DNA of 64,000 bases from an uncultured Bulleidia sp. (GTDB taxonomy: Bacteria > Bacillota_I > Bacilli_A > Erysipelotrichales > Erysipelotrichaceae), in assembly GCA_947087645.1 (NCBI GenBank), contig CAMUDN010000003.1:1-64000 (forward strand), read 5' to 3'. The notes beneath the pieces were generated by a model, which was not told the origin of the DNA, made no database searches, and saw nothing but the letters and a program-made list of their open reading frames with translations. Positions within the stretch are counted from its first letter, which is position 1; each line of letters starts with the position of its first letter. This document shows, piece by piece, positions 1-7,512 of the stretch. Made by a program: the position numbers and the translations under genes.

Positions 1-11
1 GTGCATAAAAA

Positions 12-46
12 TACCCTCCTTACTGGTTTGTCCAGTAAAGAGGGTA
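12..46 (-). terminator. Terminator of ppx (minus strand)
   Basis: Long hairpin: 12-18 pairs with 40-46 (TACCCTC/GAGGGTA) and 20-26 with 32-38 (TTACTGG/CCAGTAA), with one mismatch between the two helices and a 5-base loop. Read on the minus strand it is followed by TTTTT, so it terminates the leftward ppx gene. Confidence 0.85.
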
Positions 47-60
47 CATATCATTAATCA

Positions 61-948
61 TTATTCATTAGGCTTTTTTATGCTTTGATTATTTATTTTA
101 TGTGCTAGAAGATAAATGAGAAACCCTTTTCTTACTCCTTGCTGGCTGATATTTACTTCTTGTATATTAAAGTGTTGGATGATTGCTATAATCATCATCA
201 AGCCGGGATAGATTAAGCGTTGTCTTGATATTGGTACATTCGTTTGTAATTTAGTTAAAGTATCTAAATCTTTGGTAGCTATTTTTTGATATAGTTCTTC
301 AATTATTTCTTTTTTTAATATCTTTTTTTCACTATTTGGATAAAGAATTTGCCAAATAGCTTTGATTGTTCCCCCAATACCAACTACTAAGCCTTGTTTA
401 AATAAAAGATTTTGATGTTGATCTGTAATCTTTTGTAACATTTCTCTTAATTCTTTTAAAGTATGCTTTTCATTTGCTAAGCGTACACAGCCTAGCGGTA
501 ATGAATACAACTCTTTTTTACCGTTATTATAATGGATTAATTCCGTCGATCCTCCTCCAATATCAAAAGCAAACCATTCTTTTTCATAAGGGTATTCTTG
601 AGCAATTGCTAAACTATCATAATAGGCTTCTTGTTCACCGCTTAAAGGGTAGATAGCATAGTTAAATTTCTTTAAGGCTATAAGTAATGCAGATTGATTT
701 TTAATACGTGCTGGTTCGGTAATTAAAATATAGACATTATTAATATCATTTACTTGTAAATATTGAGCATAGTGATGAATACTTGCTTGAGCTATTTTAA
801 TACCTTTTAAACACATTACTTTCTCTTGATTTACATATTGTATTAAGTGGGCAGGTAAGGATTCGTGATAAATTAAATTTTGATCAGTATCAAAGACGTT
901 AAGTACGATTGTATTAGAACCTAAATCAATAATAGCAATTTTAGACAT
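61..948 (-). CDS. ppx: Ppx/GppA family exopolyphosphatase
   Basis: A 295-residue protein of the Ppx/GppA phosphatase family, which hydrolyses terminal phosphates of polyphosphate or the pentaphosphate of pppGpp. Seen in the sequence: the N-terminal phosphate motif IIDLGSNTI (residues 6-14), the second nucleotide/phosphate motif DIGGGSTEL (129-137), SGEQEA near 103, and VVGIGGTIKAI (188-198). The length covers only the two-lobed actin-like fold; the C-terminal HD-like domain of long GppA/Ppx proteins is absent. The start is preceded by GAGGAG on the minus strand. It is divergent from pyrH and ends in a strong terminator, so it is a single-gene unit. Whether polyphosphate or pppGpp is the substrate cannot be told from sequence. 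Confidence 0.88.
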   Translation of the reverse strand: MSKIAIIDLGSNTIVLNVFDTDQNLIYHESLPAHLIQYVNQEKVMCLKGIKIAQASIHHYAQYLQVNDINNVYILITEPARIKNQSALLIALKKFNYAIYPLSGEQEAYYDSLAIAQEYPYEKEWFAFDIGGGSTELIHYNNGKKELYSLPLGCVRLANEKHTLKELREMLQKITDQHQNLLFKQGLVVGIGGTIKAIWQILYPNSEKKILKKEIIEELYQKIATKDLDTLTKLQTNVPISRQRLIYPGLMMIIAIIQHFNIQEVNISQQGVRKGFLIYLLAHKINNQSIKKPNE

Positions 949-1038
949 GTAAACTCCTCATTGTATTTCTATTATAACCTTAGATAGGATATACAATTAT
1001 GGTAATATAACGAAAAATAAGGTAATTTTCAAGGAGAA

Positions 1039-1047
1039 TGTTATAAT
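1039..1047 (+). promoter_or_regulatory. Extended -10 promoter of pyrH
   Basis: TGTTATAAT (TG at 1039-1040, TATAAT at 1042-1047) without a clear -35. Transcription would start near 1054, just before the GGAGGAG ribosome site at 1058-1064. This rules out the upstream ATG at 1046, which lies inside the -10. Confidence 0.6.
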
Positions 1048-1066
1048 GATAAAAAACGGAGGAGAC

Positions 1067-1780
1067 ATGTATAAGCGGGTTTTATTAAAGTTAAGTGGGG
1101 AAGCATTAGCTGGTAAAGAAAAAAATTTTGATCCTAAAGTTTTAACTCAATTGGCAAAAGAGATTAAAGAAGCAAGAGCAATGGGTATTGAGATTGCAAT
1201 TGTTGTTGGGGGCGGAAATTTTATTCGTGGTAAGGTTGCATGTGAAAATGGCTTTGATCGTATTCAAGGTGATAATATGGGTATGTTAGCAACTGTGATT
1301 AATGCTTTAGCTATTCAATCAAGTTTAGAATCAATAGGTGTTGACACAAGAGTAATGACTTCAATTGAAATGTCAAAAGTAGCTGAACCATTTATTTTAA
1401 GAAGAGCTATTCGTCACTTAGAGAAAGGACGAGTTGTTATTTTTGGAGGTGGTACAGGATCACCTTTCTTTTCAACCGATACAACAGCAGCTTTAAGAGC
1501 ATCGGAAATTAAAGCAGATGTTATTTTGATGGCTAAAAATGGGGTTGATGGTGTATATAATACTGATCCAAAAAAGGATACTAAAGCAGTTATGTATCAA
1601 TATTTAAATTATATGGAAGTTTTATCACAAGATTTAAAAGTAATGGATGCTACAGCTACTAGTATGTGTATGGATAATGAAATTGAATTAGTTGTTTTTA
1701 ATATGAATGAATCAGGTAATATTGTAAAAGCAATGAGTGGCAAGAAAATTGGAACAAAGATTACCAAGGAGGGAAAATAA
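1067..1780 (+). CDS. pyrH: UMP kinase
   Basis: Phosphorylates UMP to UDP with ATP, the committed step to UTP and CTP; cytosolic hexamer of the amino-acid-kinase fold. The 237-residue protein shows KLSGEAL near the N-terminus, the glycine-rich VVGGGNFIRG, the STDTTAALRA nucleotide region and MAKNGVDGVYNTDP typical of PyrH. I start it at 1067 because GGAGGAG lies 1058-1064 and the family begins MYKRVLLKLSG; the earlier ATG at 1046 sits in the promoter -10. It heads the pyrH-frr operon and overlaps frr by one base (TAATG). In many Firmicutes tsf precedes pyrH; here the upstream gene is a divergent ppx. Confidence 0.96.
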   Translation: MYKRVLLKLSGEALAGKEKNFDPKVLTQLAKEIKEARAMGIEIAIVVGGGNFIRGKVACENGFDRIQGDNMGMLATVINALAIQSSLESIGVDTRVMTSIEMSKVAEPFILRRAIRHLEKGRVVIFGGGTGSPFFSTDTTAALRASEIKADVILMAKNGVDGVYNTDPKKDTKAVMYQYLNYMEVLSQDLKVMDATATSMCMDNEIELVVFNMNESGNIVKAMSGKKIGTKITKEGK

Positions 1781-2328
1781 TGACTTATCCAATTATTGAA
1801 ACAAGTAGTACAAAAATGAATAAAGTAATGGATCATTTACAAAATGAATTAAATCAAGTTCGTACAGGGATGGCTAATGTAAAATTAGTTGATCATTTAG
1901 AAGTTAGCTATTATGGTGCTAAAACACCTTTAAATCAAGTGGCAGGTATCTCTGTTGCAGAAGGGCGTATAATTGTTATTAAGCCTTATGATCCATCATT
2001 GTTAAAAGAAATTGAACATGTTTGTAATGAAGCTAATTTAGGTATGAGTCCAGCTAATGATGGTAGTGTAATTCGCTTAACAGTACCTCAATTGACAGGT
2101 GAAACACGGAAAGAAATGTCCAAAAAAGTTGCCAAACTAGCTGAAGAAGCAAAAGTACAAATTCGTAATATTCGACGTGAAGCAATGAATGTTGTCAAAA
2201 AAGATAAAGATGTTGCCGAAGATATGCAAAAAGATATGGAAACAGAAATTCAAAAATTGACAGATAAATATATTAAGGATATTGAAACCCAAGCAAAGGT
2301 TAAAGAAGCAGAAGTATTAAAAGTTTAA
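1780..2328 (+). CDS. frr: Ribosome recycling factor
   Basis: Splits post-termination ribosomes together with EF-G. The 182-residue length matches the family (about 185), and the RRF signatures are visible: the N-terminal NELNQVRTGMANVKLVDHLEV region, the central IVIKPYD and SVIRLTVPQLTGETRKEM, and a helical C-terminal half ending in KVKEAEVLKV. The start codon overlaps the pyrH stop (TAATG) and GGAGGG lies just upstream. A weak hairpin with a T-run follows the stop and may partly separate it from uppS. Confidence 0.97.
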   Translation: MTYPIIETSSTKMNKVMDHLQNELNQVRTGMANVKLVDHLEVSYYGAKTPLNQVAGISVAEGRIIVIKPYDPSLLKEIEHVCNEANLGMSPANDGSVIRLTVPQLTGETRKEMSKKVAKLAEEAKVQIRNIRREAMNVVKKDKDVAEDMQKDMETEIQKLTDKYIKDIETQAKVKEAEVLKV

Positions 2329-2357
2329 AAAGAGGAAAGTTATTTCTTCTTTTTTTT
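2329..2357 (+). terminator. Weak terminator or attenuator after frr
   Basis: AAAGAGGAAA (2329-2338) pairs with TTTCTTCTTT (2343-2352) with one G-U pair and a 4-base loop, followed by more Ts. The stem is A/T-rich, so read-through into uppS is likely. Confidence 0.5.
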
Positions 2358-2396
2358 AGTGAATATATTTCATTTATTTTTTTTAGAAGGTACAAT

Positions 2397-3119
2397 ATGA
2401 GATATATGAAAGAAAGCTTGAAAACAATAAATCATATCGCAATTATTATGGATGGTAATGGTCGTTTTGCAAATAAGCAAGGTAAAGTTCGTACTTTTGG
2501 TCATTTATTAGGGGCAGAAAATGTACGAACGATTGCTATTGCAGCTGATCAATTAGGGGTTAAACATTTAAGTCTTTTTGCTTTTTCAACAGAAAATTGG
2601 AAAAGAAGTCAAGAAGAAGTAAATTACATTATGAAATTACCAGCTCTTTTCTTTAAAAAGTATATGCAAGAGTTCATTAAACGTGGTTTTCGTATGGAAA
2701 TAGTTGGTGAATTAGATAAATTACCACCTAAAACACGAGCAGTATTATGTGAAGCACAAATGCAATCACAAATGAATAAAGGACTTCATCTAGCTATTTG
2801 TATGAATTATGGTGGACAGAGTGATATTGTATATGCAGCTAAGAATTATGCACATGCTTTAAAGACTAATCCGCATCTAGAATTAACGATTGATAATTTT
2901 GCTAATTTTTTATTGTCAAAAAATATACCACCGATTGATCTTTTGATTAGAACGAGTGGTGAAAAAAGAATTTCTAATTATCTGCCTTGGCAAATGGCTT
3001 ATGCAGAAATGATTTTTGTCAAGGAAAGTTGGCCAGAATTTAATGCTGATATATTAAAACAATGTATTATCGAATATCAAAGCCGTCATCGACGCTTTGG
3101 AGGAATAGAAACATGCTGA
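2397..3119 (+). CDS. uppS: Isoprenyl transferase (undecaprenyl diphosphate synthase)
   Basis: Condenses isopentenyl diphosphate with farnesyl diphosphate to make undecaprenyl diphosphate, the lipid carrier for peptidoglycan precursors. The 240-residue protein has the cis-prenyltransferase signature IIMDGNGRFA (catalytic Asp19), FAFSTENWKR, and the C-terminal LIRTSGEKRISNYLPWQ plus E/W residues of the Mg-binding end. The ATG at 2397 has AGAAGG at 2385-2390 upstream; a second in-frame ATG at 2406 is possible. It overlaps cdsA by 7 bases, so the two are translationally coupled. Confidence 0.95.
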   Translation: MRYMKESLKTINHIAIIMDGNGRFANKQGKVRTFGHLLGAENVRTIAIAADQLGVKHLSLFAFSTENWKRSQEEVNYIMKLPALFFKKYMQEFIKRGFRMEIVGELDKLPPKTRAVLCEAQMQSQMNKGLHLAICMNYGGQSDIVYAAKNYAHALKTNPHLELTIDNFANFLLSKNIPPIDLLIRTSGEKRISNYLPWQMAYAEMIFVKESWPEFNADILKQCIIEYQSRHRRFGGIETC

Positions 3120-3913
3120 CAATGTTAAAAAAGACTTTTTGGGCGGTAATCATCATCTTACTTGTTATACCTCCACTTTTATTAAAAGGTTATTATCTAA
3201 ATGTTTTATTGGTTGCAATGGCTTTAGGAATTGCTTATGAAATAGCTCATTTAGAGATAGATAAATATCTTTTTTTAAAAATGATAATTAATTTTATAGC
3301 TATCTGTAGTATGGGTTTTGGATCATATCAAATATTAGTTGCTGCTTTCTCTTTGTTTTTGCTGTTAGAATTTTTATTAGCATTATATTTGAAAAATTAT
3401 TCTTCCCTAAGTTTAGCCTTTAATTCTTTATTGGTTGCTCTTGTTGGTATTGCTTTAAATGGTTTACAAGTTATTTATCATTTACATATGACGCATAATT
3501 TTAGTTTACGTTTTTTAGGATATATTTTATTAGCTTGTTTTATGAGTGATAGTTTTGCTTATATTTGTGGTTATTTTTTTGGTAAACATAAGTTATTACC
3601 ACATGTTAGTCCTAAAAAGACATGGGAAGGAGCATTTGGAGGTTATTTCTTTAGTTTGTTAATTTCTTTTATTTATGCACTATATTTTTTATCAGAAATA
3701 AATTTATATATTTTATTGTTTATTAGTATTTTATTGCCATTTGTTGCCCAAGTTGGTGATTTAAGTTTTTCTTTAATTAAACGTCATTTTGCTATTAAAG
3801 ATTTTAGCCATTTAATTCCTTATCATGGTGGTCTTCTAGATCGCATTGATTCTTTGATTTTTTGTCTAATATTACTTAATGTTTTATTTATTTTAGGAGG
3901 CTTAGCAGTATGA
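3113..3913 (+). CDS. cdsA: Phosphatidate cytidylyltransferase
   Basis: Makes CDP-diacylglycerol from phosphatidic acid and CTP in the membrane, the branch point for phosphatidylglycerol and cardiolipin. 266 residues with multiple hydrophobic segments and the family signature at the C-terminal third: SDSFAYICGYFFGKH, SPKKTWEGAFGG, then SLIKRHFAIKDFSHLIPYHG and LDRIDSL. The start at 3113 is chosen because GGAGGA lies at 3099-3104; longer in-frame extension upstream only reads through the uppS end. It overlaps uppS and ends in an ATGA overlap with dxr. Confidence 0.95.
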   Translation: MLTMLKKTFWAVIIILLVIPPLLLKGYYLNVLLVAMALGIAYEIAHLEIDKYLFLKMIINFIAICSMGFGSYQILVAAFSLFLLLEFLLALYLKNYSSLSLAFNSLLVALVGIALNGLQVIYHLHMTHNFSLRFLGYILLACFMSDSFAYICGYFFGKHKLLPHVSPKKTWEGAFGGYFFSLLISFIYALYFLSEINLYILLFISILLPFVAQVGDLSFSLIKRHFAIKDFSHLIPYHGGLLDRIDSLIFCLILLNVLFILGGLAV

Positions 3914-5061
3914 AAAGAATCGTTTTATTAGGGGCTTCAGGATCAATTGGTCAACAATGTTTAGATATTTTTTTACAACATCCACATGACTTTAAACTAG
4001 TAGCGGTTGCTGTAGGTCATCGGCTTATGTGTTTAGCTAAGATTGTAAATGATCATCCAGAATTAAAATGTATCTGTGTGCAAGAAAAAGAAGATTGTTT
4101 AAAAGTACAAAAACAATTTCCTCATTTACATGTTTATAATGGTGAAAATGGTCTTAAAACACTTGCCGAAATGGATTATGATTTACTTGTTAATGCTTTG
4201 GTTGGCTTTGTTGGTTTTTATCCAACAGTATATGCTTTACAAAGTAAGCATAATGTTGCTTTAGCCAATAAAGAATCACTAGTTGTTGGTGGTGAAATCA
4301 TCTTAAAACTGTTAGCTGAAAATAATTGTCATTTAATACCAATTGATTCAGAACATTCAGCTATTTTTCAATGTTTACAAGGACAAGATAAAAATGCTGT
4401 TAAAAATTTATGGATTACAGCTTCTGGTGGATCATTACGTCAGCTTAAAAGAAATGAGCTAGAGAATGTAAGTGTTGAACAAGCTCTTAATCATCCTAAT
4501 TGGCAAATGGGTGAAAAGATAACAATTGATTCTGCCACGATGATGAATAAAGGCTTTGAAGTAATTGAAGCACATTATTTATTTAATGTTGATTATGATC
4601 ATATTAAAGTTCTTTTACATCCACAGTCATTAATTCATTCAATGGTTGAATATCAAGATCATAGCTTTATTGCTCAAATTGGTTCAGCAGATATGCACTT
4701 GCCAATACAATATGCTTTATCTTATCCCCAACGCTTAGTTTTAAATGAAGAAAAACCATTTAATCCTTTTTTAGCGGGTTCATTTACTTTAACTGATATT
4801 TCTTTAACTCGTTTTCCTTTGTTAAAGATAGCTTATGAAGCAGGACGTAAAAAAGGTAATCAGCCAATTATTATGAATGCGGCTAATGAAGTTGCTAACT
4901 TAGCTTTTCGAAAAGGTAAAATTAAATTTTTAGATATTGAAAAAATGATTCAAGATAGTTTAGCATATTTTCCTTTTAAAAATGTAAGTAGTAAAGAGGA
5001 AGTAAAAAGGATTCATCAAGAAGTGACAATGTATTGTCAAAATAAGTGGAGAACAAAATGA
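3910..5061 (+). CDS. dxr: 1-deoxy-D-xylulose 5-phosphate reductoisomerase
   Basis: Second step of the MEP isoprenoid pathway: NADPH-dependent rearrangement and reduction of DXP to MEP. 383 residues, the normal length. Seen: Rossmann motif LGASGSIGQQ at the N-terminus, NKESLVVGG, the metal/substrate segment DSEHSAIFQCL, ITASGG, and MMNKGFEVIEAHYLF of the catalytic domain. Start codon overlaps the cdsA stop (ATGA) with AGGAGG upstream. It indicates that the organism makes isoprenoids by the MEP route, feeding uppS two genes upstream. Confidence 0.97.
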   Translation: MKRIVLLGASGSIGQQCLDIFLQHPHDFKLVAVAVGHRLMCLAKIVNDHPELKCICVQEKEDCLKVQKQFPHLHVYNGENGLKTLAEMDYDLLVNALVGFVGFYPTVYALQSKHNVALANKESLVVGGEIILKLLAENNCHLIPIDSEHSAIFQCLQGQDKNAVKNLWITASGGSLRQLKRNELENVSVEQALNHPNWQMGEKITIDSATMMNKGFEVIEAHYLFNVDYDHIKVLLHPQSLIHSMVEYQDHSFIAQIGSADMHLPIQYALSYPQRLVLNEEKPFNPFLAGSFTLTDISLTRFPLLKIAYEAGRKKGNQPIIMNAANEVANLAFRKGKIKFLDIEKMIQDSLAYFPFKNVSSKEEVKRIHQEVTMYCQNKWRTK

Positions 5062-6113
5062 ATATTATTATATTTTTATTAATTTTATCTTTTATTGTTG
5101 CGATTCATGAGCTAGGTCATTTGATAGCAGCTAAAATATTTGGTGTTTATTGCTATGAATATGCTATTGGTATGGGGCCACAACTCTTTAAAACGCAAAA
5201 AAAAGAAACAGTATATGCTTTACGATTATTACCGATTGGTGGCTTTGTAGCTATGGCAGGAGCACCTGAAGATGATGAAGCTTATCCGGATGTTGTCGTA
5301 CCAAAAGGGCGACATTTATCAGAACAAGCAACATGGAAAAAAGTAATTGTAATGTTAGCTGGTGTCATCATGAATTTTATTTTAGCTTGGTTATTATTTA
5401 GTTTTGTTTTATTGTCAAGTGGGCATTATAAGGCAATACCTAAAGCAATCATTGGTAAGGTGCAAGCAAACTCACCAGCTTATGTAGCAGGTCTTAAAGA
5501 AGGAGATATTGTGACGCAAATAAAGCAACCTGATGGTAAAGTAAGTCATCCGATGCTTTTTAGTGATTTATCTATTTTTCAAAATGAGCAAGCATATAAA
5601 ATAACTGTAAAACGTCAAGGAACTGCTAAAACATTTGTTGTTTATCCTAAATATAATCCGCAAGAAAAACGTTATTATATAGGTATTACTAATGTTGAAG
5701 TGCCAATTAAGAAAGTTAATGTAGTAAATATGCTATGGTATGGAGCTATTTATTTTAAAGATATTACCGTTTTAATGTTAAAAACACTTAGTCAATTATT
5801 CCAAGGTATTGGCTTAAAAGAAGTATCTGGTCCACTTGGTATTTATCAAGCAACGAAGACATATGCCCAAATGGGTTTATGGCCATTATTATTTTTGATG
5901 GGTCAATTAAGTCTGAATATTGGTATTTTTAATTTACTACCTTTACCTGTTTTAGATGGTGGTCAAATTGTTATTGCAGTTATTGAAGGTCTTTTAAAAC
6001 GTAAATTAAAAGACAAATATAAGCTATGGATTATTTTAGGCTGTTGGGGATTATTAATTGCTTTAATGCTTTATGCAACGTGGAATGATATTGTGCGAAT
6101 TTTTTTACATTAG
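5058..6113 (+). CDS. rseP: RIP metalloprotease RseP (site-2 protease)
   Basis: Membrane-embedded zinc protease that cuts anti-sigma factors and leftover signal peptides within the membrane. 351 residues: HELGH (His17, Glu18, His21) in the first membrane segment, a PDZ-like domain in the middle (roughly 115-200), and the LPVLDGGQ metal-ligand motif in a late membrane segment. I use ATG 5058, which overlaps the dxr stop (ATGA); a GTG at 5046 would add four residues but lies in the ribosome-site region. Position after dxr is the usual one in Firmicutes. Substrates cannot be inferred here. Confidence 0.94.
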   Translation: MNIIIFLLILSFIVAIHELGHLIAAKIFGVYCYEYAIGMGPQLFKTQKKETVYALRLLPIGGFVAMAGAPEDDEAYPDVVVPKGRHLSEQATWKKVIVMLAGVIMNFILAWLLFSFVLLSSGHYKAIPKAIIGKVQANSPAYVAGLKEGDIVTQIKQPDGKVSHPMLFSDLSIFQNEQAYKITVKRQGTAKTFVVYPKYNPQEKRYYIGITNVEVPIKKVNVVNMLWYGAIYFKDITVLMLKTLSQLFQGIGLKEVSGPLGIYQATKTYAQMGLWPLLFLMGQLSLNIGIFNLLPLPVLDGGQIVIAVIEGLLKRKLKDKYKLWIILGCWGLLIALMLYATWNDIVRIFLH

Positions 6114-6122
6114 GAGGAAAAA

Positions 6123-6530
6123 ATGATTGATATTGTTGTTATTGGCCATGGTAGTTATGGTACAGATACAAAAAAAGCAGTTACTTTTATGGCTGGACCT
6201 TTAGATGGTTTTCATTGTCTTGATTGGTCAAAAGATACTTCTTTTGACCAGTTTAAAAATGCTTTAGAAGTATTATTCTGTAAAGCAGGTAATGATATTC
6301 TTACTTTAGTTGATATAGCTGATTCAGCTCTTTATAAAGCAGCTGTTCAATTGGCACAAGATCTTCGTTTAAGTAAGAATATTGATGTTATAGCCGGATT
6401 TAATTTAGGTATGGTTTTACAAGCCAATGCATCACGAGCATATGTTTCAAATGTCCATGATTTAGCTTTATTGGCAAGTGATGTAGGGCATAAACAAATT
6501 GTTAATTATGATGAATTAGGTAAGGAGTAA
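6123..6530 (+). CDS. PTS EIIA component, mannose/sorbose family (orphan)
   Basis: A 135-residue stand-alone EIIA domain of the mannose (Man) family, normally accepting phosphate from HPr on a histidine and passing it to EIIB. The N-terminal VVIGHGSYGT contains the expected phosphorylation site His9, followed by AVTFMAGP as in ManX-type domains, and later LVDIADS and GFNLGM at the expected spacing. No EIIB, EIIC or EIID gene lies nearby, so it either serves permease genes elsewhere or is regulatory. It has a good AGGAGG site 9 bases after rseP and is spaced one base from the next gene. Confidence 0.8.
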   Translation: MIDIVVIGHGSYGTDTKKAVTFMAGPLDGFHCLDWSKDTSFDQFKNALEVLFCKAGNDILTLVDIADSALYKAAVQLAQDLRLSKNIDVIAGFNLGMVLQANASRAYVSNVHDLALLASDVGHKQIVNYDELGKE

Positions 6531-6531
6531 A

Positions 6532-7431
6532 ATGTTTAAAGTAGAAGAAGGATATATGCCATATTTAGAGTATCAAACTTATTATCGTATGGTAGGCGAT
6601 CCTAGTAATCCAACTATTCTTTTATTACATGGAGGTCCAGGATCAAGTCATCAATATTTTGAAGTTCTTGATGATTTAGCTAAAGAAGGTATATGTCTTG
6701 TGATGTATGATCAACTTGGTTGTGGTAAATCATATTTAGATGGTCATCCGGAATTATGGCATATGACAACTTGGGTTAATGAGTTAATTGCTTTACGATC
6801 TTTTTTAAAATTAAAAAAAGTTCATTTATTAGGTCAATCATTTGGTGGTATGTTAGCTTTAGAATATGTACTACATTATGATCCAAAAGGTGTTGAATCA
6901 CTTATTCTATCAAGTACTTTAAGCTCATCATCATTATGGGCTAAAGAACAGCATCGTTGGATTAACTATTTATCATCTGCTAAACAAGCAGCTATTTATC
7001 AAGCTGAAAAAACAAATGATTTTACAAGTGATGAGTACCAACAAGCAAATGCATACTTCATGCGATTACATGCCTTTTCACCAAATAATAATTTTCCTTG
7101 TTTACAAAAAGAAGTTAAAAAAGGCAAAGAAAGTTATCAAGTTGCTTGGGGACCAAATGAATATGTACCTAATGGTACTTTGGCTCATTTTGAAGTTACA
7201 GCAGAATTAAATAAGCTTAAAATACCAAGCTTAATTATTTCTGGTAGTGATGATTTATGTTCACCTTTAGTCGCAAAAACAATGTTTGATGCTTTACCTT
7301 TAGCTAAGTGGGAATTAGTAGCTGATGCTCGCCATATGGTTTTTGTTGATCAAAATGCAATATATAAAAAAATTTTACGAAAATGGCTTAAAGAAGATTA
7401 TCGGCATTTTAAAGATAAAGAAGTTAATTAG
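6532..7431 (+). CDS. pip: Proline iminopeptidase (alpha/beta hydrolase)
   Basis: Removes N-terminal proline from peptides; cytosolic serine peptidase of family S33. 299 residues with the oxyanion motif LLLHGGPG near residue 27, the nucleophile elbow GQSFGG, a late acid in ISGSDDLCSP, and the catalytic histidine in DARHMVFVD. HGGPG and the overall length match bacterial proline iminopeptidases rather than generic esterases. Start at 6532 follows AAGGAG; a later ATG at 6556 is possible but would remove only the N-terminal strand. It is the last gene of the pyrH-to-pip run. Confidence 0.85.
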   Translation: MFKVEEGYMPYLEYQTYYRMVGDPSNPTILLLHGGPGSSHQYFEVLDDLAKEGICLVMYDQLGCGKSYLDGHPELWHMTTWVNELIALRSFLKLKKVHLLGQSFGGMLALEYVLHYDPKGVESLILSSTLSSSSLWAKEQHRWINYLSSAKQAAIYQAEKTNDFTSDEYQQANAYFMRLHAFSPNNNFPCLQKEVKKGKESYQVAWGPNEYVPNGTLAHFEVTAELNKLKIPSLIISGSDDLCSPLVAKTMFDALPLAKWELVADARHMVFVDQNAIYKKILRKWLKEDYRHFKDKEVN

Positions 7432-7460
7432 TTGTGAAAAAAGTCATATTTATAATAACT

Positions 7461-7489
7461 TTGACTTAATTATTAATGAATAATATATT
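7461..7489 (+). promoter_or_regulatory. Promoter of the urocanate-reductase-like gene
   Basis: TTGACT at 7461-7466, 17-base spacer, TATATT at 7484-7489. This is the best sigma-A type -35/-10 pair in the window. The AGGAGG ribosome site follows at 7501-7506. Confidence 0.7.
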
Positions 7490-7512
7490 TTAACTATAAA
7501 AGGAGGAGAAAT

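Noticed and set aside
474..656. Open frame opposite ppx on the plus strand
   Set aside because: It lies fully inside the conserved ppx gene in antisense and shows no recognisable protein; the other antisense or out-of-frame readings within long conserved genes are shadows of the same kind.
1046..1066. pyrH start at the ATG 1046
   Set aside because: This ATG lies inside the TATAAT -10, and the ribosome site is downstream of it; ATG 1067 gives the family N-terminus.
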